59,256 nucleotides of DNA from Candidatus Halocynthiibacter alkanivorans (GCF_003333265.1 NZ_QOLB01000161.1:1-59256), one strand, 5' to 3'. Counted from the first letter of the stretch, positions 17,055-25,985 are shown. Notes: generated from the sequence alone by a model not told the origin. A program made the numbers and translations.

Positions 17055-17121
17055 GTTATAAATAGAGTTTTTTACAAATATCGGGTCACTTCTGACCCTT
17101 GTTCTGGGTCAGCTTCGACCC
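17055..17121 (-). promoter_or_regulatory. Promoter with paired palindromic activator sites upstream of the uptake operon
   Basis: Two 16-base palindromes, GGGTCACTTCTGACCC (17083-17098) and GGGTCAGCTTCGACCC (17106-17121), lie 23 bases apart, two helical turns. On the minus strand TATAAC (17060 to 17055) is a reasonable -10 box. With a start near 17048 the palindromes would centre at about -42 and -65, the classic places for a sigma-70 activator. There is no GG-N10-GC sigma-54 element. They lie between the response-regulator gene (stop at 17126) and the binding-protein gene. Confidence 0.6.
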
Positions 17122-17125
17122 AAAT

Positions 17126-18394
17126 TCAATTCAGACCATATTGTTTCAGCCGCAAATAAAGCCGTTTGCGGGGAATCCCCAATATTTCAGCCGCGTCCCC
17201 TTTGCGCCCGCCCGCCTGCATCAGGGCGGTCTGCAACAGATCAAATTCGAACTTTTGCAGAGCGGCATCATATCCGCCGGCGGTGATCCTGGTGCTGCTG
17301 CCGGAGGTGCCCAGAACCACATCAAGCCCGATGACCATCTTTTCGGCAGCATTGCGCAGCTCGCGCACATTGCCGGGCCAGTCATAGGTCTTGAATGGGG
17401 CCAGATCTTCGGCGCTGATATTGGGCAATTTAAGATTGTGACGCCCGGCAGCTTCGCGGATGAAATGCTCCAGCAACACAAAGATGTCTGTGTCACGTTC
17501 CCGCAACGGTGGCAGCAAGACCTGCGCCACATTGATCAGGTAATAGAAATCAGCACGCAATTTCCCTGAGGCGATCAAGCCCTCTGGTTCTTCTTTCAGC
17601 GCCGCCACGATGCGCGGCGCTTCCAGCTCATTGCTGCGATCTTCCAAAAAGCGGAAAATTCGGGCCTGGACCGTTTCATCCAGGCTGCCGAGATCATCCA
17701 GAAATAACGTGCCCCCCATTGCTTCAGCAATCTTGCCCTGGCCTGAAAACAGACTCTCTTCGATATTCTCAAGGCTCAACGTCGCACAGTTTACTGTGAC
17801 AAACGCTTTTGATTTGCGCGGTGACATATCATGAATGCAGTGGGCCGCCAGGCCTTTGCCGGTGCCGGTCTCACCGCGCAGCAAAACATCTACATTCAGC
17901 GGCGCAATTGCCAGAATATCCCGGCGGCAGATCTTCATCGCTTTTGAGCGGCCGGCCAGGCGTGTTTTCAGACTGCCGCCGGTGACGATCATCTGGCGCA
18001 GCGATGAATTTTCCAAGTGCAGGGTGCGGGCCTGCAATGCACGCCGCACAACTCCCACGAGGTATTCCGGCGGGGTCGGTTTTTCGAGAAAATCATATGC
18101 GCCGGCCTTCATCGCAGCGATGGCGGTCGCCACGTCCCCGTGACCGGTCATCAGGACAAAGGGCACGTCGGGGGCGCTGGCTTTGGCCTGATCGAGAAAT
18201 TCCAGACCGGAAATGCCCGGCATCCGGATGTCCGACAGAATGACGCCAGGCCATTCCGGGTCCAGAACCTTCAGAGCGTCGGACGCCCGGCTGAATCCGA
18301 TGGCAGGGATAACAGCATCTTCCAGTGTCTCCAAAACGGCTTCACGCAGGTCGCTGTCATCGTCAACAACGTGGACAAGGGGGGCCTCGGTCAT
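17126..18394 (-). CDS. PgtA-like AAA+ response regulator lacking the GAFTGA loop
   Basis: This 422-residue protein is built as an NtrC/DctD-type regulator. The receiver domain has VVDDD and the phospho-acceptor Asp in VILSDIRMP (about residue 55), then KPTPPEYL. The AAA+ domain follows with Walker A GETGTGKG near 172, Walker B GGTLFLDDLGSL near 230, and LRADFYYLINVAQVLLPPLRER and WPGNVRELRN. A Fis-type helix-turn-helix ends it (GDAAEILGIPRKRLYLRLKQYGL). Between the sensor-like ESLFSGQGK and Walker B the usual ELFGHEKGAFTGA stretch is missing, so it should not remodel sigma-54 polymerase. Length and gene order (binding protein, kinase, regulator) match Salmonella PgtA. It starts one base after the kinase stop and is co-translated with it. 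Confidence 0.88.
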   Translation of the reverse strand: MTEAPLVHVVDDDSDLREAVLETLEDAVIPAIGFSRASDALKVLDPEWPGVILSDIRMPGISGLEFLDQAKASAPDVPFVLMTGHGDVATAIAAMKAGAYDFLEKPTPPEYLVGVVRRALQARTLHLENSSLRQMIVTGGSLKTRLAGRSKAMKICRRDILAIAPLNVDVLLRGETGTGKGLAAHCIHDMSPRKSKAFVTVNCATLSLENIEESLFSGQGKIAEAMGGTLFLDDLGSLDETVQARIFRFLEDRSNELEAPRIVAALKEEPEGLIASGKLRADFYYLINVAQVLLPPLRERDTDIFVLLEHFIREAAGRHNLKLPNISAEDLAPFKTYDWPGNVRELRNAAEKMVIGLDVVLGTSGSSTRITAGGYDAALQKFEFDLLQTALMQAGGRKGDAAEILGIPRKRLYLRLKQYGLN

Positions 18395-18395
18395 C

Positions 18396-20402
18396 TTATT
18401 CTCCGCAGGGTAGTGTCATCAGTGCACTTGTTCCGGTTGGATGATTATGCTCCAGCCGCAGATCCCCTCCCATGTCTTTTACGATATTATATGAGATCGA
18501 CAATCCCAGACCCAATCCTTCGCCGACATCCTTGGTGGTAACAAACGGGTCAAACGCTTTGTCCGGCGGCATATCCCCCAGGCCGATGCCATTGTCCGCA
18601 ACTTTCAGCGTGTAGGAGTTTCCCTGCCTGGCCCCGCTCAGCACAATTCTGCCTTTGGCGCCTTTTGCCGCGATGGCATCAAGCGCGTTGGACAACAGGT
18701 TTACCACAACCTGCTCAATCAGGATCTGATCGCCCTGCACAACAGCGGACTGCAGTTCAGGCTGAATGACAATATCGACGTCCGGGGCGCTGATGCGGCC
18801 TTTCAAAAGCAGTTCACTTTCCGAAATAATCGCAGCCAGTTCCAGCCGTTCCGAGAGATATTCCGAATTGCGGGCAAAGCGTTTCAGATGGGTGATTGTC
18901 GCTGCCATCCGCGTAACCAATCCGTCCATCCGTTCAATTTGCCGCTGAACTTTGGCGTCAGAGCCTTCATTATATCCCGCTTTCAGCAGATGTATCCGGT
19001 GCTTCATCGCCGCCAGGGGCTGATTTAACTCGTGGCTGATGCCCGAAGACAATTGCCCCAAAGCCGCAAGTTTGCCGGCCTGAACCAGTTCGACCTGAGT
19101 TTGTTTTAATTCCTCAACTGCGCGGCGGCGCTCGGACACTTCGGCGCTTAACTGCGAGAACGCCGCATCCCGCGCCTCAACGGAGCGCTGAAACGTGCCG
19201 ACAGCATGGGCCATTTTGCCGATTTCATCCTCCCCGGTATCCGGCAGCCGCCCCACCGGTTTGCCGTCAGAGATCGCCAGCATCGCCGCAGACATTTCCC
19301 CAAGCGGCAAGACGATACCGCGGCGGATATAGCCGAACAGCGCCAACGCGCCAATGACCCCGGCCAGAACGGTCAGCCCGATCAACCACCAGACCGCAAG
19401 CCTGGAGCGCCGGGCCGAAGCTTCTGTAACCGCCAGAACCGCAGCGCGTTGGTCGGCCCCAATTGTCGCCAGAGCACGTTGAAGATCTGTCAGGTCTCTT
19501 TGCACATCATTCAGCAGGACCAACAGCACATCCTGGGTTTCAATCCATTCCTGTCGCAAATTGAAAACGCTGTTTTGCTGCTGAGCCATGGATAACAATG
19601 CATCCACGGACTGTGAGAGGGTCAAAAATTCCGTACCAGTGGGCAAAGACGCCGTCATGATATTCAGCCGAGCCAGCGAATCTTCAGACAGGCTTCTGAA
19701 CTGGACAAGCTGGGCACGATCCAGGGCAACAGCGCTTTGCAACATCAGCGTCACCAGGTTTGCCGCTTCGCCGCCGACTTGCCGGATGCTGTCGCGCGCG
19801 GCACGTTCAGCGGCAATACGTATCCCTTGTACAGTGCGATAAAACTGATCCGCGCTGCGCACCATACTGTCAGTGGCAACGGCAATGTTGAAGGCAAAGT
19901 CGCTGAGCAGCGGATCGACCTCGTCCTGGATATCAATATTAAGCCAGCGCACCGCCCCCATCATCTCCGTGATCTGTTCTGTCAGCGATTTTCGCCGTTC
20001 CAGTGCCATCAGCACATTTTGCAGACGTTGAGTAAAACCTTCACTCAACAGATTGCTGCTCTGCGCGGCGGTGCCCGCATCCGCATCCCTGATCTGCTTT
20101 GAAATCGCGACGATCACCTCTTCCAGGGAGCGGCGCATATCCTCATCCGCGCGCCCTTCCTGCTGCCCCACAATCGCAGTGGTGATGCGCGCCAGTTTTG
20201 CGGAGTTTTCAGCCAGTTCGCTCGCCAGCGCGATGCGCGGAATATGTTCCTCCGCCAGATCGCTATAATCCCGGCTGACCTGGCTAAAAAAGACAATCGC
20301 CACGCCTAAAACCACCCAGACGATGGTGACAATCGCCAGCACAGACACCAGCAACCGCGTCCAGATACTGGGCAGATATCGGTTCAGAAGTGACACAATC
20401 AT
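18396..20402 (-). CDS. PgtB-like membrane sensor histidine kinase
   Basis: This 668-residue sensor has a first membrane helix (about residues 15-40, LLVSVLAIVTIVWVVLGVAIVFF), a long helical periplasmic domain (about 41-335) and a second helix (LAVWWLIGLTVLAGVIGALALFGYI). A HAMP linker follows, then HisKA with phospho-acceptor His in LSSGISHELNQPLAAMKH and an HATPase domain with VVNLLSNALDAIA, DNGIGLG and GLGLGLSISYNIV. It lacks a PAS domain and is a DctB-type kinase. The length equals Salmonella PgtB. Its ATG overlaps the stop of the binding-protein gene (ATGA). It probably receives the signal from that binding protein and phosphorylates the regulator encoded next. Confidence 0.9.
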   Translation of the reverse strand: MIVSLLNRYLPSIWTRLLVSVLAIVTIVWVVLGVAIVFFSQVSRDYSDLAEEHIPRIALASELAENSAKLARITTAIVGQQEGRADEDMRRSLEEVIVAISKQIRDADAGTAAQSSNLLSEGFTQRLQNVLMALERRKSLTEQITEMMGAVRWLNIDIQDEVDPLLSDFAFNIAVATDSMVRSADQFYRTVQGIRIAAERAARDSIRQVGGEAANLVTLMLQSAVALDRAQLVQFRSLSEDSLARLNIMTASLPTGTEFLTLSQSVDALLSMAQQQNSVFNLRQEWIETQDVLLVLLNDVQRDLTDLQRALATIGADQRAAVLAVTEASARRSRLAVWWLIGLTVLAGVIGALALFGYIRRGIVLPLGEMSAAMLAISDGKPVGRLPDTGEDEIGKMAHAVGTFQRSVEARDAAFSQLSAEVSERRRAVEELKQTQVELVQAGKLAALGQLSSGISHELNQPLAAMKHRIHLLKAGYNEGSDAKVQRQIERMDGLVTRMAATITHLKRFARNSEYLSERLELAAIISESELLLKGRISAPDVDIVIQPELQSAVVQGDQILIEQVVVNLLSNALDAIAAKGAKGRIVLSGARQGNSYTLKVADNGIGLGDMPPDKAFDPFVTTKDVGEGLGLGLSISYNIVKDMGGDLRLEHNHPTGTSALMTLPCGE

Positions 20403-21715
20403 CGCGTGTTTGGCCCCTTCTTATCCAGAACCTCGAGGACATTGCCGGCCCGTATCAATAGTTCTTCCGCCTGAATCGCCCATCGGGTGAGCGAGCGTTG
20501 CTGAAATCCGGTCGGACCTGTCAACGCGGTCAGCCGGGTCAGGCTATCGTTCAGAATCCGATCTCCCGCCTCGCGCTCAGACACGGGCATCCGGGTCAAA
20601 AGCGCTTTCACACGGGCAAGGTCCTGCGACTGCCGACTGTCTCCCCGGGCCAGAATCTCGCGATACTTCGCCCAGGCCAGCCGCCGTTTTGGCAATCGGG
20701 AAGTTATGAATTGGTCAAACAACGCATTCACTGCCCAATAGCGATCTCGCGCCAACAGCGCATCGTATTGCAGCCAGTTCAGTTTCAGCGCGTAAGTGAT
20801 TTCAGGAGGGATATTGCGCGCGGATTGCCGGATGGTGTCATCAACTGGCACCCGCCAGACGCTTGGCATCAACAACAGGGTCTGTCCTTCTTCCGAGAGC
20901 ACAAATCTGATGAACGCCATCGCTTCCTGTTCAGAGACACCGCCTTTCAGCAGCCCGATCTGCGCCGGTATCACCATCACCGGTTTGCCATAGCTGAAGC
21001 TCACGCCCTGATCCCGGCGCGACTGGGCCAGGAAGTCGATCGTAATTCCAAGTTCAAACCGCTGCTTTTCCACTCCATCGACCACGCCAAAACTGCGCGA
21101 TGTCAGCGTGCTGATATTGGCGGTGAGCGCCAGAAGATACGACCAGCCCTCTTCCCAGCCGCGTACCTGTAAAAACCGCTCAACGAACATATGAGCAGTG
21201 CCGGAACGCGACGGGCGGGCCATGGCAATCTGGCCGGCATAACGATCCTGCAGCAAGTCTTCCCACTGCCTGGGGGGCATGATCGCCGAGTCCCCACGTT
21301 GCGCCCAGCCAATTGATGAATAGGCAAAGGGATAAAAAGCAGCGGCTGCATTCGCACCAGATGCGCTCTCCTGCCCGCCCCTGTTATCCCGCCGAAACGC
21401 ATCCCGCGCATTCAGGACCTCAAAGGCCTCCGCCGACGACGCCCAGAAAATATCAAACGCCCGTGGATTTCCCCGCACGATCTCGGCAATTGAGGCATTG
21501 GTATTTTTATTCAGAACGATCACAGATATTTCCGGGTTCCGGTCTTCGAACGCCGCGATAAAGGGCTCAAAAAACGCCTGCGACATTGAGGTCAGAATGC
21601 GCAGCTCAGCAGCGGCGCCGACCGAAACCGACGTAAAATACGCTGCAAAAACGGCAGTAAAGAGACGAACAGAAGCTGCTGCAAAAACGTCATGCAAACG
21701 GTGTTTTGGTCCCAT
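20399..21715 (-). CDS. PgtC-like periplasmic binding protein of the sensor operon
   Basis: This 438-residue exported binding protein has an N-terminal signal (VRLFTAVFAAYFTSVSVGAAAE). The mature chain begins LRILTSMSQAFFEPFIAAFEDRNPEI and carries VLNKNTNASIAEIVRG, FDIFWASSAEAFEVLNARD and RPSRSGTAHMFVERFLQ, each with a clear counterpart in the transporter binding protein at 15635-16966. It ends in a helical extension (LLARDRYWAVNALFDQFITSRL onward). The ATG at 21715 has GGGGAGAG a few bases upstream. The ORF start at 21844 would put 43 extra residues before the signal. As in Salmonella PgtC, it is encoded with the kinase and regulator rather than the permease, so it probably serves sensing. 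The ligand is unknown. Confidence 0.87.
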   Translation of the reverse strand: MGPKHRLHDVFAAASVRLFTAVFAAYFTSVSVGAAAELRILTSMSQAFFEPFIAAFEDRNPEISVIVLNKNTNASIAEIVRGNPRAFDIFWASSAEAFEVLNARDAFRRDNRGGQESASGANAAAAFYPFAYSSIGWAQRGDSAIMPPRQWEDLLQDRYAGQIAMARPSRSGTAHMFVERFLQVRGWEEGWSYLLALTANISTLTSRSFGVVDGVEKQRFELGITIDFLAQSRRDQGVSFSYGKPVMVIPAQIGLLKGGVSEQEAMAFIRFVLSEEGQTLLLMPSVWRVPVDDTIRQSARNIPPEITYALKLNWLQYDALLARDRYWAVNALFDQFITSRLPKRRLAWAKYREILARGDSRQSQDLARVKALLTRMPVSEREAGDRILNDSLTRLTALTGPTGFQQRSLTRWAIQAEELLIRAGNVLEVLDKKGPNTR

Positions 21716-22211
21716 ACATCTCTCCCCGGTGTCAATTCTGCGCCACCTGCCTCCCAAAAACAAATTTTTGGCGGCACGTCTATGGGCAAACAGGTTTCCC
21801 ACTTTCCACGGGATTTGCAAGACCAATGCGGGTTTGGGACACATGCTGCAGCGACCGGTGACCGGCCTCCTCTGCCAGGGATCTGAACGATATAAGGATC
21901 AGTAAAATGGGTTGGTGACAACTATCAGATTGCGCCACTGCCACAACGATCAATCGGGCGCATGTTGGCAAGGGGGGCCACACCGCAGCACGACCAGCGT
22001 AAAACCTTCGCCGGACCGGCAGTCTTTGCTCCAGACTGGTCTGTTGGTTCGGCTTCAGACGCAGAAAACCGGAGCCGCGATGGGCGACCTCCGGTGGAAA
22101 ATTTTGCATGAGGGGCGGCCGCGGCCGGCGCCAAGACCAGGAGCCATTGCTGATCCCCTTCCAATTGTGGCGTTTTTGGAAGGGGGGGGCAAAGTTGAAT
22201 ACAGGCGGATG
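21716..22211. other. Intergenic region upstream of the sensor operon
   Basis: About 500 bases lie between the aldehyde dehydrogenase stop and the sensor operon. CCCCTTCCA (22155-22163) pairs with TGGAAGGGG (22177-22185), a 9-bp stem 27 bases past the dehydrogenase stop, probably marking the end of that operon though without a U-run. The rest should hold the sensor-operon promoter. I find no copy of the GGGTCA palindrome here, so autoregulation through that site is not supported. No coding frame is convincing. Confidence 0.45.
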
Positions 22212-23705
22212 CTACCCCGTCTGGTTGTCAGCCTGTTTCAGATACCAGCCCCAGGGGCTGTTGTCGTCAAAGCGGGTGATTTGTTTGGTCTCGAGATAGT
22301 TGTTCAGTCCCCACTGGCCCAACTCACGGCCGATTCCCGATTTTTTGTAGCCGCCCCAGGGGGCTTCGACAAAGGTCGGTTGCGAGCAATTGATCCAAAC
22401 GATACCCGCCCGGAGCGCGCGGGCGACCCGTTCACAGCGGGCATCATCTTTGGACATCACCGCAGCTGCCAGACCAAATTCGCTGTCGTTGGCCAACCTG
22501 ACCGCCTCAGACTCTGAACTGAAGGATTTGAGACAAACAACAGGCCCAAATATTTCCTCCTGCCAGATCACACTGTTTTCATCGACGTCCGCAAAAATGG
22601 TGGGGGCAACAAAATAGCCTTTGCAAATATCCGTATGCGCCCCGCCACAGACCAGTCGCGCGCCTTCTTCAACGCCGGTTGCGATCAGACCGAGAACTTT
22701 GTCATACTGGGATTTGTTGACCAGAGGCCCAAGTAATACGCCCTCATCCATGCCGTCGCCGATGGTAATTTTCCGGGCCTCCAGCTCCAGCCGGGCAACC
22801 AGTTTTTCATAGATCGTGTCTTCGACCAAAACCCGCGACGTGGCCGAGCAGACCTCGCCCTGGTTCCAGAAAATGCCAAACATGATCCATTCAACGGCTT
22901 GTTCAATATCGCTGTCGCCAAACACGACAAAGGGAGATTTTCCACCGAGTTCCAGCGACAGGTTTTTGATGTCTTTCGCGGCCGACTGCATGATCCGGGA
23001 TCCGGTTGTCACCGAACCGGTAAACGCGAGCTTGTCGATGTCAGGGTGTTCGGTCAGCGGCTGGCCGGCGCTGGGACCGAAGCCGGTTACGATGTTCAGA
23101 ACCCCGTCGGGCAGCCCTGCCTTTTGCGCAATGTCGCCCAGTTCAAGCGCGGTCAGCGCGGTGACCTCGGAAGGTTTCAAAACCATCGTGCAGCCCGCAG
23201 CAAGCGCCGGTGCTACTTTCCACGCTGCCATCAGCAGCGGAAAATTCCACGGAATAATGGCCCCGACGACGCCCACAGGTTCTTTGACAACCCTGGTCGT
23301 AAAACGGTCATCACTGACAGTGATGTTCTGCGCGTCTTCCGCGTCCAGCTCCTCGGCCAGACCGGCGTAAAAGTTGAAACATGCGGCGGCGTCTTCTATA
23401 TCCCAGCGCGCTTCTGGCAAGGGTTTGCCGTTGTCAAGCACCTCCAGCCGCGCCAGTTCTTCGGTTCGGGCCTCAATATTGGTGGCAATATTGCGCAGAA
23501 CTTTGGCCCGTTCCGCCCCGGTCATTCCTGACCAGGTGCCAGCATCAAACGCGGATTTGGCGGCTTTTACCGCTGCATCAATGTCCGCAGCCTCCGCCGA
23601 AGCAATCTGGTGGACCACCTGCTCGCTTGCCGGGTCGATCACGTCAATCATGCCGCCGGATTGCGCCGCCACCCAGGCCCCGTTGATAAACAGTTCTGAT
23701 TTCAT
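22212..23705 (-). CDS. Aminoaldehyde/betaine-aldehyde dehydrogenase, plant ALDH10-like
   Basis: This 497-residue NAD(P)-dependent aldehyde dehydrogenase oxidises an aldehyde to the acid in the cytoplasm. Motifs: IIPWNFPLLMAAWKVAPALAAG, the KPSE loop, FTGSVTTG, the general-base Glu in LELGGKSP and the catalytic Cys in NQGEVCSATSRVLVE. The C-terminal part (IVWINCSQPTFVEAPWGGYKKSGIGRELG in pieces, then NNYLETKQIT and SPWGWY) is strikingly like plant ALDH10 betaine/aminoaldehyde dehydrogenases, not the common bacterial BetB. A likely substrate is an omega-aminoaldehyde or betaine aldehyde. GGAGGACAG precedes the ATG at 23705. It is the last gene of the ABC operon, 28 bases after the phosphatase gene. 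Confidence 0.9.
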   Translation of the reverse strand: MKSELFINGAWVAAQSGGMIDVIDPASEQVVHQIASAEAADIDAAVKAAKSAFDAGTWSGMTGAERAKVLRNIATNIEARTEELARLEVLDNGKPLPEARWDIEDAAACFNFYAGLAEELDAEDAQNITVSDDRFTTRVVKEPVGVVGAIIPWNFPLLMAAWKVAPALAAGCTMVLKPSEVTALTALELGDIAQKAGLPDGVLNIVTGFGPSAGQPLTEHPDIDKLAFTGSVTTGSRIMQSAAKDIKNLSLELGGKSPFVVFGDSDIEQAVEWIMFGIFWNQGEVCSATSRVLVEDTIYEKLVARLELEARKITIGDGMDEGVLLGPLVNKSQYDKVLGLIATGVEEGARLVCGGAHTDICKGYFVAPTIFADVDENSVIWQEEIFGPVVCLKSFSSESEAVRLANDSEFGLAAAVMSKDDARCERVARALRAGIVWINCSQPTFVEAPWGGYKKSGIGRELGQWGLNNYLETKQITRFDDNSPWGWYLKQADNQTG

Positions 23706-23733
23706 TTCGCTCTGTCCTCCCAGGAACCGTTTG

Positions 23734-24522
23734 TCATTTTTCTGCAAGGATCAAAAGCGCTGCCTGCAGGCAGTCCTTGTCCCCCGCAGCAATAACTTTC
23801 CCCGACCAGTCGAGCGAAATGTCCTGCCCGTCCCAATCGGTTATGAAACCTCCGGCCCCCTGAATAACGGCGGCGCTGGCGTAGACATCAAACGGTTCCA
23901 GACCGCTGTCCACGGCCAGATCTGTCCGCCCCGAGGCCAGCGTGCCATAGGCGAAACATGAACCGCCATACTGAACATAAGGCACCAGTTTGCGCAGTTT
24001 CGAGAAGCGTGCGCTTTCACTGTCGCTCATAAAGTCCGGACTGCTACAGGTGACAAACGCCTGGGACAGATCACTGCAGGTCTTAACGCTCACGGGCTGA
24101 CCGTTGCGCTTTGCAAACAGATGCGCGACGCCAGTCCAGCGATCCAAAGTCGCCGGGTGGTCCATCACACCGATGAAGGGACGGCCGTTCCAGGCCAGGC
24201 CGATCAAAGTACCATAGACCGGAATCCCTGCGATAAAAGGCGCGGTGCCGTCGATCGGATCCAGCACCCAGACGAATTCGGCGTCAATGTTTGTATTGGG
24301 GAATTCTTCGCCCAGAACACCGTGATCCGGGAATGCTTCCGCGATCATTTCCCGCATCCGCTTTTCGATCGCCTTGTCGGTGTTGGTGACAAAAGAAGCG
24401 TCGGCTTTGGTGTCGATGATCTGGGTTTGTTGCGCAGCGTCGAGCAGCATCTCCCGACTGGCATCGGCCAGTTTTTCGGCAAAGGCCAGGAATTCTTCAT
24501 GGGGGGGGAATTGGGATGTCAT
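23734..24522 (-). CDS. Inositol monophosphatase family phosphatase (HisN-like)
   Basis: This 262-residue Mg-dependent phosphomonoesterase has DASFVTNTDKAIEKRMREMI, GVLGEE (first metal Glu), WVLDPIDGTAPFIAGIPVYGTLIGL (the DPIDGT motif) and GLEPFDVYASAAVIQGAGG with the last metal-binding Asp. Members hydrolyse inositol phosphate, histidinol phosphate or similar. The closest feel is the histidinol-phosphatase-like subgroup, but substrate cannot be read off. It lies between the ABC ATPase gene (12 bases upstream) and the dehydrogenase, suggesting it acts on a phosphorylated intermediate of the imported compound. The ATG at 24522 is chosen because AAGAG is nine bases upstream. The one at 24531 is also possible. 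Confidence 0.88.
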   Translation of the reverse strand: MTSQFPPHEEFLAFAEKLADASREMLLDAAQQTQIIDTKADASFVTNTDKAIEKRMREMIAEAFPDHGVLGEEFPNTNIDAEFVWVLDPIDGTAPFIAGIPVYGTLIGLAWNGRPFIGVMDHPATLDRWTGVAHLFAKRNGQPVSVKTCSDLSQAFVTCSSPDFMSDSESARFSKLRKLVPYVQYGGSCFAYGTLASGRTDLAVDSGLEPFDVYASAAVIQGAGGFITDWDGQDISLDWSGKVIAAGDKDCLQAALLILAEK

Positions 24523-24534
24523 CTTTTGCATCTC

Positions 24535-25287
24535 TTAATGGGTCAGGATCTGGCTGAGGAATTTCTTGGTCCGCTCATTGCGCGGGTTTTTAAAGAACTC
24601 TTCGGGTTCCGCTTCTTCGACGATTTCACCCGCATCCATGAAAATAACGCGGTCGGCGACAGAGCGGGCAAAGCCCATTTCGTGGGTGACACAGATCATG
24701 GTCATGCCCTCTTTGGCCAGATCAGTCATCACTTCCAGCACCTCGTTGATCATCTCAGGATCAAGCGCTGACGTCGGTTCATCAAACAGGATGATTTCGG
24801 GCTTCATACAGAGGGCGCGTGCGATCGCGACCCTCTGCTGCTGGCCGCCGGACAGTTGCACCGGATATTTTTCAGCCTGTTCGGCAATCTTCACCCGCTC
24901 CAGAAAATGCATCGCGGTCTCGCGCGCTTCGACCTTGTTGATCTTGCGCACCAGACGCTGGGCCAGCATCAGGTTTTTCACAATTGTCATATGAGGGAAC
25001 AGATTGAAGCTCTGGAACACCATGCCGACTTCACGCCGCACCGCATCAATGTCTTTGACGTCGTCGGTCAGTTCCTTGCCGGCAATAATAATATGGCCCT
25101 GATCGTGTTTCTCCAGACGGTTGATACAGCGGATCATAGTGGATTTACCCGATCCGGACGGGCCACAGACCACGATCTTTTCGCCGCGTTTAACTTCCAG
25201 GTTGATGTTTTTCAGCGCCTGAAAAGTGCCGAAAAACTTGTCCACGTTTTGCATTTCAATCAAAGTTTCGGATGCAGAGTTGGTCAT
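24535..25287 (-). CDS. Polar amino acid ABC transporter ATPase (GlnQ-like)
   Basis: This 250-residue ATPase has Walker [12 protein letters not shown]-loop [20 protein letters not shown], signature [15 protein letters not shown], Walker [17 protein letters not shown] and the switch His [15 protein letters not shown], followed by the GlnQ-type end [20 protein letters not shown]. It energises uptake through the two permeases encoded before it. A GAGG seven bases before the ATG at 25287 decides that start. The earlier start at 25299 overlaps the permease. Confidence 0.95.
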   Translation of the reverse strand: MTNSASETLIEMQNVDKFFGTFQALKNINLEVKRGEKIVVCGPSGSGKSTMIRCINRLEKHDQGHIIIAGKELTDDVKDIDAVRREVGMVFQSFNLFPHMTIVKNLMLAQRLVRKINKVEARETAMHFLERVKIAEQAEKYPVQLSGGQQQRVAIARALCMKPEIILFDEPTSALDPEMINEVLEVMTDLAKEGMTMICVTHEMGFARSVADRVIFMDAGEIVEEAEPEEFFKNPRNERTKKFLSQILTH

Positions 25288-25295
25288 AACGGGCC

Positions 25296-25985
25296 TCACG
25301 GTTTCACGTAGCGGCTCAGATATTTTTCAATCCGGCCAAAGGTTTTCTGGATGCCCCAGGTCAGGACCATGTAGATGATCGCGAGCGATATGAAGATTTC
25401 ATAAGGTGCGAAGGTCTGGGCAACGATTGTGCGCGCTATACCGGTCATATCCATCAGCGTGATGGTGCTGGCGAGCGAAGTTGCTTTCATCAGGCTGATG
25501 AAATCATTGCTGTAGGCCGGCAGGGCAAGCCGCGCTGCGATGGGAGTGGTCAGGTAGATAAACTTGTGGCGCGCGGACAGTCCCAGCGCCGATCCGGCCT
25601 CAAGCACGCCGCGGTCCACGCCCAAAACGCCGCCCCGCAGAATTTCGGACACATAGGCTCCCGTATTCAGCGACAACGCCACAACGGCGCAGCCAAAGGG
25701 TTCACGCAGGATGGGCCAAAAGATGCTTTCCCGGATGAACTCGAACTGCGGAAACCCGTAGTAAATGATAAAGATCTGCACCAAGATCGGCGTGCCACGA
25801 AAGACATAGATGTGAACCTGCGCCGGCCAGGACAGGTACCATTTACCGCTGATCCGCATCAAAAGCAGTATCACCGCAAGGATCAACCCCAGAAAGGCCG
25901 ACAGAGCCATCAGTTGGAATGTGATGCCGATGCCAGCCAGCATTTTTGGAATGCTGTCGGCGATTAAAGACAGGTCAAAAATCAT
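25296..25985 (-). CDS. Polar amino acid ABC transporter permease (HisM/GlnP-like), second
   Basis: This 229-residue membrane protein of the HisMQ family has about five helices. The N-terminus has [25 protein letters not shown], the middle [18 protein letters not shown], and the cytoplasmic EAA loop is [45 protein letters not shown]. It forms a heterodimer with the permease encoded immediately upstream, whose stop overlaps this start (ATGA at 25982-25985). Confidence 0.94.
   Translation of the reverse strand: MIFDLSLIADSIPKMLAGIGITFQLMALSAFLGLILAVILLLMRISGKWYLSWPAQVHIYVFRGTPILVQIFIIYYGFPQFEFIRESIFWPILREPFGCAVVALSLNTGAYVSEILRGGVLGVDRGVLEAGSALGLSARHKFIYLTTPIAARLALPAYSNDFISLMKATSLASTITLMDMTGIARTIVAQTFAPYEIFISLAIIYMVLTWGIQKTFGRIEKYLSRYVKP

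Noticed and set aside
16967-17125. Sigma-54 promoter for the importer operon
   Set aside because: I looked for GG-N10-GC. The best stretch on the minus strand (TTGGCACCTTGC) has the wrong spacing, and the regulator lacks GAFTGA.
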